Under the pieces are notes generated by a model. That model saw nothing but the letters and a program-made list of their open reading frames with translations, was not told where the DNA came from and searched no databases. From contig NZ_RSEC01000053.1 of assembly GCF_003937945.1 (NCBI RefSeq), forward strand, positions 124,001 through 188,000: DNA of 64,000 nt, in the 5' to 3' direction. The first letter of the stretch is position 1, and every line of letters starts with the position of its first letter. Shown piece by piece: positions 23,931 through 31,106 of the stretch. Position numbers and translations under genes: made by a program. The stretch is from Amycolatopsis eburnea. Its GTDB lineage: Bacteria; Actinomycetota; Actinomycetes; Mycobacteriales; Pseudonocardiaceae.

Positions 23931-24352
23931 CGCGGTTCGAGGAAGACGAGCGGGATCTCGCGCTCGGTCTTCGTCTGGTACTGCGCGTAGTTCTTGAAGT
24001 CACCGGCGATCTTCGGCCAGAGCTTCGCGCGCTCCTCGGCGTTCGCGACCCGCGCGCGCATCGGCCGCTTCGGCGCGCCCTTGAGCGACACCTCGACGTC
24101 CGGCTGGTCGCGCAGGTTGAGGAACCACGCCGGGTGCGTGTCGTCCCCACCGCGCGAAGCCACGACGACGAGCACGTCGCCCTCCTGGTGCGGCGAGGTC
24201 AGCAGCACGGTCCGCGGCTGCCCGCTCTTGCGCCCGACCGTGGTCAGCTCCAGGACGGGCATGCCGGCCTGCCACCCGACCCGCCCGCCGGTGAGCTTGA
24301 TCAGGCCGCGGTGCACGGCGTTCATCGTCTTCAGGACGCGGTCGCTCGGCAT
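23927..24352 (-). CDS. Deazaflavin-dependent nitroreductase family (Ddn-like)
   Basis: A 141-residue F420-type oxidoreductase. MPVLELTTVGRKSGQPRTVLLTSPHQEGDVLVVVASRGGDDTHPAWFLNLRDQPDVEV contains the family signature (TVGRKSG, ASxGGxxxHPAWxxNL), more complete than in the gene at 4181. Relatives reduce quinones or nitroimidazoles with F420H2 at the membrane. TAGATT lies 6 bases before the ATG on the minus strand, again leaderless. Confidence 0.9.
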   Translation of the reverse strand: MPSDRVLKTMNAVHRGLIKLTGGRVGWQAGMPVLELTTVGRKSGQPRTVLLTSPHQEGDVLVVVASRGGDDTHPAWFLNLRDQPDVEVSLKGAPKRPMRARVANAEERAKLWPKIAGDFKNYAQYQTKTEREIPLVFLEPR

Positions 24353-24507
24353 GCGCCCAATCTAGCCCGCCGAGCCACCCGGCACCCTTCGGCCCCGATG
24401 TCCCCTTTGCCCGCTCCTGGTCCGGACCAGTTCCCGAAAACCGCCACGCGGCGCGGGACCGGTGTGCGAGGCTGCGGCGAACACGGACCGAAAGAGAGAG
24501 AACACCG

Positions 24508-24945
24508 ATGCTGATCTGGGGCTGGCGAACACGGATCTACGTGCTGGCGATGACGACGTTCTTGTGCGGCCGCTGCGGCAACCCCGCCTCGCACGCGGTC
24601 CGCAAGGCGGTCACGAAGTTCACGCTGTTCTTCATCCCGCTCTTCCCGATCGGCGTCAAGTACACCGCGCAGTGCACCTTCTGCGGCATCGAGAACCGCA
24701 TCCCGAAGGAGGACGCGGTCCGCCTGCAGGCGCAGGAGGAGAGCCAGTCCCAGCCGCCGTCGGGGTACCCGCCGCACCCGTCGCAGGGTTTCCCGCCGGG
24801 GCAGGACTCCGGGCAGCAGGGATTCCAGTCCCCGCACCCCTCCCAGCCCCAGGGTTTCCCGGCACCGCAGGGCTTCCAGCCACCGCACCCGTCGCAGCCG
24901 CAGGGCTTCCCGCAGCCGGGCCAGTTCCCCCAGCAGGGCCAGTAA
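24508..24945 (+). CDS. Zinc-ribbon membrane-associated protein with Pro/Gln-rich repeats
   Basis: A 145-residue protein. The start MLIWGWRTRIYVLAMTT, the ribbon cysteines FLCGRCGNPA and AQCTFCGIEN, and the hydrophobic FTLFFIPLFPIGVKY between them match the zinc_ribbon_15 family of small membrane-proximal proteins. From residue 80 the protein is a low-complexity tail with repeats of PPHPSQ and QGFP. Function unknown. The RBS is GAAAGAGAGA. A strong hairpin follows the stop. Confidence 0.8.
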   Translation: MLIWGWRTRIYVLAMTTFLCGRCGNPASHAVRKAVTKFTLFFIPLFPIGVKYTAQCTFCGIENRIPKEDAVRLQAQEESQSQPPSGYPPHPSQGFPPGQDSGQQGFQSPHPSQPQGFPAPQGFQPPHPSQPQGFPQPGQFPQQGQ

Positions 24946-24958
24946 GCCGTCCGCGGAC

Positions 24959-24987
24959 GCGGGCCTGCCGGACACCGGCAGGCCCGC
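24959..24987 (+). terminator. Perfect hairpin after the zinc-ribbon gene
   Basis: GCGGGCCTGCCGG (24959-24971) and CCGGCAGGCCCGC (24975-24987) pair perfectly around a 3-nt loop, 14 bp after the stop codon. It could act on both strands. Confidence 0.75.
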
Positions 24988-25023
24988 CCGTCATCCGCCG
25001 CGGCCAGCGCGAACCACCAGCCC

Positions 25024-25235
25024 GCCGGGCAACACCGCCGCGCCTAAACCCCGACCGACGCGAACCCGGCAGCCTGCCACGCAACACCACCGCACCCGCC
25101 CGCCACCCGCCGCAGCTAAGCCCCGACCGGCGCGAACCCAACGGCCCAACGGCCCACCGGGCAACACCGCCGCGCCCGCTCGTCACCCGCCGCAGCTAAA
25201 CCCCGACCGGCGCGAACCCGGCAGCCCGCCGGGCC
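25024..25235. repeat. Triplicated 3' tail of the PhoU-like gene
   Basis: On the minus strand the last codons of the PhoU-like gene (encoding about AGFAPVGV and a stop, TAG complement at 25196) are followed by two further copies of the same tail plus its downstream DNA, with stop-equivalent bases at 25117 and 25045. Core sequence CCCCGACCGGCGCGAACCC recurs at 25201 and 25121 and in variant form near 25049. Period 72-80 bp. This occupies the whole gap between the two gene ends. Confidence 0.7.
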
Positions 25236-25794
25236 ACGCGAGCCGCCACCGCCACGAACCGCGCGTAGACGGCCCCGAGCAGCACGACATCCACCGCGGC
25301 CCGCACCCCGTACGGCCACTCCGGCCCACCGGCCCACTCCCGCAGCTCCCGCTCGGCCACCCCGGCCAGCGCGACCGCGTCCCCGACCCCGCCACCAAGC
25401 AACTCCCGCAGCGCCCGAGCGACCGAAGCAGCCTGCGCCCCAACCGCGCCACCGCGGGCCGCACCGGTTCCGGCACCACTCCCCGCGCGTCCGCGACCTC
25501 CCGCGCAAGTCCACCCATAAGAGTGAGTTCTCCGGCGACGTGCACAGCGGCGAGCACCGCCTTCACCTCCTCCTCCCGCGGCGCGTGCAGCGCCAGCAGC
25601 GCCCCCGCCTGCTCCTCGCACGCGGCCCCGAGCGCGGCCACCACCGCCACCTCTTCGCGAGCGCGTCCGCCCAGCGTGTGGTCACTTTCCAGCACCGAGC
25701 GCGTGGCCTCTTCGAGCGCGATCGCGACGAGCGCGCACAGGTCCGCCAGCCGGTGGGCGAGCGTGACCAGCTCCTTCTGAAACGCCGTCGGCAT
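25196..25794 (-). pseudogene. PhoU-like regulator interrupted by a frameshift
   Basis: From ATG 25794 the first 120 codons encode a PhoU-like helical protein (MPTAFQKELVTLAHRLADL ... TLMGGLAREVADARGVVPEPVRPAVARLG). The rest of the domain (AQAASVARALRELLGGGVGDAVALAGVAERELREW ... FVAVAARVARRAAGFAPVGV) continues in the neighbouring frame to the stop at 25196. The junction is a run of four G on the minus strand (CCCC at 25438-25441); one extra G or a -1 shift joins the halves into about 199 residues. It may be a sequencing error, a genuine frame break or, less likely, programmed slippage. PhoU proteins dampen phosphate signalling and bind metals; no phosphate genes are near. Confidence 0.75.
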
Positions 25795-25848
25795 GGCGGC
25801 AGCAAACCAGCCCGGCCGGGCCCCGGCACCTCGTCGCCCGGCCCGGAA

Positions 25849-25871
25849 TTGTCGGACCCCCGTGCTCTCCT
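25849..25871 (+). promoter_or_regulatory. Candidate DNA-damage (PafBC-type) promoter of ssb
   Basis: TTGTCGGACCCCCG begins at 25849; TGTCGGAC (25850-25857) is followed 8 bases later by TCTCCT (25866-25871). The layout resembles the actinobacterial RecA-independent damage box TGTCRGTG-N8-TAnnnT, with a weak -10. The same TGTCGGACCCCCG occurs before recQ at 42364. Confidence 0.45.
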
Positions 25872-25919
25872 CGACGGCAAGAGCGGTGCACCCCGCACCC
25901 CGAGCGGAAGGAGAGCCCG

Positions 25920-26354
25920 ATGGCGGGCGAAACGATGGTCACGGTGGTCGGAAACCTGACGGCGGACCCGGAACTGCGGTTCACCCCGGCCGGCGCGGCG
26001 GTCGCGAACTTCACGATCGCGTCCACCCCGCGGCAGCTCGACCGCGAGTCCGGCGAATGGCGCGACGGCGACCCGGTGTTCCTGCGCTGCAGCGTGTGGC
26101 GGCAGTACGCGGAAAACGCGGCGGAGTCCCTCCTGCGCGGCACGCGCGTGATCGCGCACGGCCGGCTGAGACAGCGGTCGTACGACACGCAGGAAGGCGA
26201 GAAGCGCACGGTGATGGAGCTGGACGTCGACGAGCTCGGCCCGTCGCTGCGCTACGCGACGGCCAAGGTGACCAAGCTCAGCCGCCAGACCGGCACCGGG
26301 GGCAGCAGCACGTGGACCCCGGAACCGGTGGCCGCGGGAAGCCCGCCGTTCTGA
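25920..26354 (+). CDS. ssb: Single-stranded DNA-binding protein (second, short type)
   Basis: A 144-residue OB-fold protein: MVTVVGNLTADPELRFTPAGAAVANFTIAST (residues 6-36), VFLRCSVWRQYAENAAESLLRGTRVIAHGRLRQRSY and MELDVDELGPSLRYATAKV are the standard Ssb core. The linker is short, and the protein ends EPVAAGSPPF: the terminal PPF is kept but the acidic DDxPF-type tip that recruits repair proteins in replicative Ssb is missing. That resembles the second actinobacterial SsbB. It is not between rpsF and rpsR, so it is not the housekeeping copy. The RBS is GGAAGGAG; a damage-type promoter box lies about 50 bases upstream. Confidence 0.93.
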   Translation: MAGETMVTVVGNLTADPELRFTPAGAAVANFTIASTPRQLDRESGEWRDGDPVFLRCSVWRQYAENAAESLLRGTRVIAHGRLRQRSYDTQEGEKRTVMELDVDELGPSLRYATAKVTKLSRQTGTGGSSTWTPEPVAAGSPPF

Positions 26355-26537
26355 CCCCATCCGTTCGCGCCCGGCGTCCGAACGCCCGTCGACGGGGTTT
26401 CGAGCCGAACTGGATCAGCGGCGGTGACGATGAAGGTGCGCTCAGGCCGGACCGAACCCGGGTGTGTTGTCGAAATCCGCTCCCCCGGTTCGACGCACAG
26501 GTAGGACGAGGCCGAACCACGAGCGGGAGGGACCGAG

Positions 26538-26828
26538 ATGAGCGGCGACGAGAACACCGGATCACCGGAGGCACGCCCCGAGCTCAACCACCGGATGCGC
26601 GCGATGCTGAGAGCGGTGGCCGCGGGCCGGGGCCTGGTGTCGTGCAGCAGCGAACCGGACCTGTTCATCGACGGCCTCTCGTGCGGCGACCAGTTCTCCG
26701 CCCACGCACTGGCCCACCAGGGCCTGGTCCGCCCGTCCCGCCCCGGCCGCCCCGGCGAGCTGGTCCCGGCCATCCTGACGACGGCGGGCCAAGCCGTCCT
26801 GACCGAGAAGCACCGCCCGGCCGCCTGA
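26538..26828 (+). CDS. Small protein of unknown function
   Basis: 96 residues, not recognised. The middle part LNHRMRAMLRAVAAGRGLVSCSSEPDLFIDGLSCGDQFSAHALAHQGLVRPSR resembles a compact winged-helix arrangement, with two cysteines, and ends LVPAILTTAGQAVLTEK, which is typical for the wing and last helix of small DNA-binding proteins. The ribosome site GGGAGGGA is excellent. It stands alone between ssb and the pirin gene. Confidence 0.6.
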   Translation: MSGDENTGSPEARPELNHRMRAMLRAVAAGRGLVSCSSEPDLFIDGLSCGDQFSAHALAHQGLVRPSRPGRPGELVPAILTTAGQAVLTEKHRPAA

Positions 26829-26974
26829 CGGCGCTCGGGTAGCTGTTTGACAACTCCAGAAAGCAAACGCCCCCGCCCCGGCGGGCAGCCGGCCGCCGCA
26901 CCCCATCCGGCGACCCGGCACCAGCCCACCCACACCCGGCGCCACCCACGGCCACCGCGACTACCGTGGCGGAC

Positions 26975-27970
26975 ATGAGCAACACCGAGGCCACCCCGGC
27001 CGAGCTCGCCTGCGCCGACCGCCCCACGGCCACCGACCCCGACAGCCCCGCTGTCGAGGTCCTCACCCCGCGCGATGTCCCCCTCGGCGGCCCCCGCGCG
27101 ATGCGCGTCCGGCGCACCCTCCCCCAGCGCTCCCGCTCCCTCATCGGAGCCTGGTGCTTCGCCGACCACTACGGCCCCGACGAAGTCGCCAAGATGGACG
27201 TCGCCCCGCACCCGCACACCGGCCTCCAGACGGTGAGCTGGCTCTTCGCCGGCGAAATCGAGCACCGCGACAGCCTCGGCACGCACGCGATGGTCCGCCC
27301 CGGCGAGCTGAACCTGATGACCGGCGGCAACGGCATCTGCCACTCGGAGGTCTCGACCCCGGCCACGAAAACCCTGCACGGCGTCCAGCTCTGGGTGGCG
27401 CTGCCGGAGCGGCACCGGCACACGGCCCGCGCCTTCGACCACTACGTGCCCTCGGTGAACCGGATCGAAGGGGCCGAGATCCGGGTGTTCCTCGGCTCGC
27501 TGGCCGGGCGCACGTCCCCGATCCCGACGTTCACCCCGCTGCTCGGAGCGGAGATCGTCCTGAGCCCGGACGCCCACATGTCCCTCGGCGTCGACCCCCG
27601 CTTCGAGCACGGCGTCCTCGTCGACACCGGCGACGTCGACGTGGCCGGCACCCGTGTCCGCGCGGCCGAGCTGGGCTACGTGGGCATCGGCGTCCGCAGC
27701 CTGACCCTCAGCAACCGCGGGGCCACCCCGGCCCGGTTCCTCCTGCTCGGCGGCACCCCGTTCGAGGAAGAAATCCTCATGTGGTGGAACTTCGTGGGCC
27801 GCACCCACGAAGAGATCGCGACCTTCCGCGAGGCCTGGGAAGCGGGCTCGGACCAGTTCGGCAGCGTCACGGGCTACCCGGGCGAGCGGCTGCCCGCGCC
27901 GGCGCTGCCCGCGGTCCGCATCAAGCCGCGCCGCAACCCGGCGTCAGGCCAGGAAACCGCCCACGGCTGA
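26975..27970 (+). CDS. Pirin-family cupin protein
   Basis: A 331-residue bicupin. The N-terminal cupin has the metal-binding set HPHTGLQTVSWLFAGEIEHRDSLG (two His of HPHTG) and later GNGICHSE (His and Glu), as in human pirin and bacterial quercetinase YhhW. The C-terminal cupin contains FLLLGGTPFEEEILMWWNFVGRT. Pirins act as redox-sensing regulators or quercetin dioxygenases. An upstream GTG (26966) is in frame, but TACCGT at 26962 lies 7 bases before ATG 26975, supporting a leaderless start there. The 3' end overlaps the convergent hydrolase gene by 27 bp. Confidence 0.93.
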   Translation: MSNTEATPAELACADRPTATDPDSPAVEVLTPRDVPLGGPRAMRVRRTLPQRSRSLIGAWCFADHYGPDEVAKMDVAPHPHTGLQTVSWLFAGEIEHRDSLGTHAMVRPGELNLMTGGNGICHSEVSTPATKTLHGVQLWVALPERHRHTARAFDHYVPSVNRIEGAEIRVFLGSLAGRTSPIPTFTPLLGAEIVLSPDAHMSLGVDPRFEHGVLVDTGDVDVAGTRVRAAELGYVGIGVRSLTLSNRGATPARFLLLGGTPFEEEILMWWNFVGRTHEEIATFREAWEAGSDQFGSVTGYPGERLPAPALPAVRIKPRRNPASGQETAHG

Positions 27971-28795
27971 GGCGAACGCGGCCGCGTCGTCCAGCCACGG
28001 GTAGTGCGCCGCACCGGGCAGCACGACGGTCCGGCCGTGCGGGAAGAGCGCGGCGATGTCGGCGGCGACGGCGGGGCTGACGATCCAGTCCAGTTCGCCG
28101 GCCAGCACGAGCACCTCGGCGGTGACGGAGCCGAGCGCGGCACGGGTCACCGGGGGTTCGAAGGCGCCGGGGGCGTTGTACAGCCGGGCGGCCGCGCCGT
28201 TGCGCTGACCGGGTTCGGTGGCCTGGTGCCGCCGGGCCGCATCGTCCCAGCGGCCGTAGTACAGCGGGGCGAAGGCGGCCCAGTGGGCGCGGGTCGCCGT
28301 CCGGGTGGCGATGGACTCGTAGGCGGCGGCCGCGGCCTCGAACCACGGCGCGCCGGCCCGCCGCGCCATGATCCGCCGTCGTTCGGCGACCGGCAGCTCG
28401 AAGCCGACGGCCCGCGGGCTCGGCGTGATGAGCGCGAGCCGCTGCACGCGCTCCGGGTACCGCTCGGCGTAGCGGACGGCGAGGCTCGCCCCGGCCGAGT
28501 GCCCGAGCAGGTCGAAGCGGTCGAGGCCGAGGTGCTTGCGCAGCGCCTCGACGTCCTCGACCTGGCGGTCGCACCGGTACGTGCCCGGGTCCACCGGCTC
28601 GGCGGAGTCGCCGGTGCCGCGCAGGTCCAGCACGGCGGTCCGCCGGTACGCGCTCAGCCCGCCGAGATCGCCGAGGTAGGCGCCGGCCCGCATCGGCCCG
28701 CCGGGCAGGCACACCACCGGCGGCTCGGCCCCGCTGCCGGACAGGTGGACGGCGAGCGCGGTCCCGTCCGGCGCGGCGAAGCCGTGCGAAGCCAT
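27944..28795 (-). CDS. Alpha/beta hydrolase, proline iminopeptidase-like
   Basis: A 283-residue hydrolase. The oxyanion loop CLPGGPMRAG, LRGTGDSAEP, the nucleophile elbow GHSAGASLAVRYAERYPERV (serine near 98), acid in LAGELDWIVS and histidine in GAAHYPWLD make a complete triad. The LPGGP and DLRGTGxS signatures are those of prolyl aminopeptidase-type family members, though many hydrolyse other esters or amides. It begins by TGATG overlap with the GntR gene upstream, so both are translated from one message. Confidence 0.9.
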   Translation of the reverse strand: MASHGFAAPDGTALAVHLSGSGAEPPVVCLPGGPMRAGAYLGDLGGLSAYRRTAVLDLRGTGDSAEPVDPGTYRCDRQVEDVEALRKHLGLDRFDLLGHSAGASLAVRYAERYPERVQRLALITPSPRAVGFELPVAERRRIMARRAGAPWFEAAAAAYESIATRTATRAHWAAFAPLYYGRWDDAARRHQATEPGQRNGAAARLYNAPGAFEPPVTRAALGSVTAEVLVLAGELDWIVSPAVAADIAALFPHGRTVVLPGAAHYPWLDDAAAFASAVGGFLA

Positions 28796-29457
28796 CAGCG
28801 GGTCCGGGCGAGGTAGGCCTCCAGCGTGGCCAGCCGGTGCTCGCGGGCGAAGCGCTCGACCTCGTCCGGCCCGGCACCGCCCTCGATCAGCGCGAGCAGC
28901 CGATCGTGCTCTTCGACCGACTCCGGCGCCCGCCCCGGCACGGAGGCGAACGTGCTGTCGCGGACGGCGGCGAGCCGGGTCCAGCAGCGCTGAACCAGGT
29001 CGACCAGGTTCGGGTTGGGGCACGCGCCGAACAGCACCTCGTGGAACTCGGCGTTCAGCGCGGTGAACGCCAGCGGGTCGAACTCGGCGAGGCTGCGGCG
29101 CATCCGGTCGTTGAGCGCGCGGGCCCGCGCCAGCGCGTCCGGCGTGAGCAGCGGCGCGGCGAGGCCGGTGGCGGCGCCCTCGACGATGGCGACCGTCTGC
29201 ATCGCGTGCTGGTAGGCGACGGGATCGATGGCGGTCACCCGGGCGCCGACGTTGCGCTCGAACTGGATCAGCTCTTCGGCCTCGAGCCGGCGCAGGGCTT
29301 CCCGGACGGGCACCGCGCTGACGTCGAGTTCCCGGCCGATCTGGTCCAGCACCAGCCGGTAGCCCGGGCCGTAGCTCCCGTCGAGGATCCGGGCTTTGAT
29401 CGTCTCGTAGGCCAGCTGGGACTTCGTGACCGGTCTTCCCGAGGACGCGCTGATCAT
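28795..29457 (-). CDS. GntR-family regulator (FCD/FadR type)
   Basis: A 220-residue regulator with N-terminal winged helix (LAYETIKARILDGSYGPGYRL, VSAVPVREALRRLEAEELI) and an all-helical FCD domain whose metal-ligand pattern is seen in FHEVLF and EEHDRLLALI and EHRLA. The start codon is only 14 bp from that of the divergent ThDP-enzyme gene. FCD regulators usually respond to carboxylic acids, which suits control of a 2-oxo-acid enzyme. It shares a TGATG overlap with the hydrolase downstream. Confidence 0.92.
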   Translation of the reverse strand: MISASSGRPVTKSQLAYETIKARILDGSYGPGYRLVLDQIGRELDVSAVPVREALRRLEAEELIQFERNVGARVTAIDPVAYQHAMQTVAIVEGAATGLAAPLLTPDALARARALNDRMRRSLAEFDPLAFTALNAEFHEVLFGACPNPNLVDLVQRCWTRLAAVRDSTFASVPGRAPESVEEHDRLLALIEGGAGPDEVERFAREHRLATLEAYLARTR

Positions 29458-29467
29458 GTAGGAAACA
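29457..29467. promoter_or_regulatory. Short divergent control site between GntR and ThDP genes
   Basis: Only 14 bp separate the two start codons (29457 and 29472). TGT-AGGAA-ACA forms a small inverted repeat and the gap is AT-rich (GGAAACAATATATGG). A FadR-type site would cover both starts, so both messages may be leaderless or the promoters lie inside the opposite genes. Confidence 0.35.
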
Positions 29468-29471
29468 ATAT

Positions 29472-31106
29472 ATGGTCTCCCCTGCGCCTCCGTCCCCGAC
29501 CGCGGCCGACCTGATCGTCGACGGGCTGCGCGCCCACGGCGTGGACACCGTCTTCGGGCTGCCCGGTGTGCAGACCTACGACCTGTTCGACAGCCTCGCC
29601 CGCACCGAGGGGGAAATCCGGGTCATCGGCGCCCGGCACGAGCAGACCGTCGCCTACATGGCCTTCGGGTACGCGCAGGCGACCGGCCGGACGGGCGTCT
29701 GCACCGTGGTGCCGGGTCCCGGCGTCCTCAACGCGTCGGCCGCGCTGCTCTCGGCGCACGGGGCGAGCGCGCCAGTGCTGTGCCTGACCAGCGAGATCCC
29801 GCGCGCCTACCTCGGCCGCGGGCTCGGGCACCTGCACGAGATGCCCGACCAGCTGGCGACCCTGCGCACGTTGACGAAGTGGTCGGCGCTGGTCGAGCAC
29901 CCGGCCGGGGTCCCGGACGCGCTGGCGACCGCGTTCCGGGAAGCGGCGGGCGGGCGGCCGCGGCCGGTTTCGCTGGCGGTGCCGTGGGACGTGCTGGGGA
30001 TGCGCGCCCCGGCGGACGCCGCCGGCCCGCTGCCGCTGCCCCGCCCGGCGGTGGACCCGGTCGCGGTGGAGCGGGCCGCGGAGCTGCTGAGCGGCGCGAA
30101 GCACCCGATGATCATGGTGGGCGGCGGCGCCCGGCACGCGGCCGCCGAGGTCCGGGCGCTGGCCGAGCGGCTGCAGGCACCGGTGGTCGCGTTCCGCGGC
30201 GGGCGCGGCATCGTCGGCGACGACCACCCGCTCGGCCTCACGTGCGCCGCCGGCTTCGAGCGGTGGGCCGAGACGGACGTCGTGATCGGCATCGGGTCGC
30301 GGCTGGAGCTGTCCTGGTTCCGCTGGCCGGACAAGCCGCCCGGCTTGAAGACGATCCTGCTCGACATCGACCCGCGCCAGGCGACCCGGCTCGAAGCGGA
30401 CGTCGCGGTCATCGCCGACGCGGCCGACGCCACGGCCGCGCTCACCGAGGCCGCCGGCCCGCGGCGGGCGGACCGGACGGCGGAGTTCGCCGCGCTCAAA
30501 GCCGAAGTGGCGCAGCGTTTCACCGACGTCGGGCCGGAGCTGGAGTACCTGCGGGCGATCCGCGACGTGCTGCCCCGCGACGGCTTCTTCGTCGAGGAGA
30601 TCTGCCAGGTCGGCTTCGCGTCCTACTTCGGGTTCGAGGTCTACGCGCCGCGCACCTTCATCACCTGCGGCCACCAGGGCACGCTCGGCTTCGGCTACCC
30701 GACGGCGCTGGGCGTGCAGGCCGCCTTCCCGGGTCGCCCGGTCGTTTCAGTGGCCGGCGACGGCGGCTTCATGTTCGCGGCGCAGGAGCTCGCCACCGCT
30801 GTCCAATATGGACTCAACGTGGTCGCGGTGGTGTTCGACAACGGCTTCTACGGCAACGTCCACCTCGACCAGGAGCGCCTGTTCGAGGGCCGGGCACTGG
30901 GCGGCAGGCTGCGGAACCCGGACTTCGCCCGGCTGGCCGAGACGTTCGGCGCGCTCGGCCTGACCGCACGCACCCCGGACGACCTGCGCACCGCGCTGGA
31001 CAAGGCGTTCGCGTCGGGCCGCCCGGCGCTGGTGCACGTGCCGTGCGAACTGGGCACCGGCGCCTCGCCGTGGAAGTACCTGATGCCGAAGTCGGACCGC
31101 GGCTAG
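29472..31106 (+). CDS. Thiamine-diphosphate-dependent enzyme (acetolactate synthase/decarboxylase family)
   Basis: A 544-residue three-domain enzyme. The N-terminal Pyr domain has DTVFGLPGVQTYDLFD and the catalytic glutamate in ARHEQTVAYMAFGYA (Glu near residue 58); the central domain has VGGGARHAAAEVRAL; the C-terminal PP domain has the ThDP-binding GDGGFMFAAQELATAVQYGLNVVAVVFDNGFYGN. It lacks a regulatory subunit gene nearby and lies beside an FCD-type GntR regulator, so a catabolic decarboxylase or lyase is more likely than valine biosynthesis. A following PLP decarboxylase overlaps convergently. Substrate unknown. Confidence 0.9.
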   Translation: MVSPAPPSPTAADLIVDGLRAHGVDTVFGLPGVQTYDLFDSLARTEGEIRVIGARHEQTVAYMAFGYAQATGRTGVCTVVPGPGVLNASAALLSAHGASAPVLCLTSEIPRAYLGRGLGHLHEMPDQLATLRTLTKWSALVEHPAGVPDALATAFREAAGGRPRPVSLAVPWDVLGMRAPADAAGPLPLPRPAVDPVAVERAAELLSGAKHPMIMVGGGARHAAAEVRALAERLQAPVVAFRGGRGIVGDDHPLGLTCAAGFERWAETDVVIGIGSRLELSWFRWPDKPPGLKTILLDIDPRQATRLEADVAVIADAADATAALTEAAGPRRADRTAEFAALKAEVAQRFTDVGPELEYLRAIRDVLPRDGFFVEEICQVGFASYFGFEVYAPRTFITCGHQGTLGFGYPTALGVQAAFPGRPVVSVAGDGGFMFAAQELATAVQYGLNVVAVVFDNGFYGNVHLDQERLFEGRALGGRLRNPDFARLAETFGALGLTARTPDDLRTALDKAFASGRPALVHVPCELGTGASPWKYLMPKSDRG

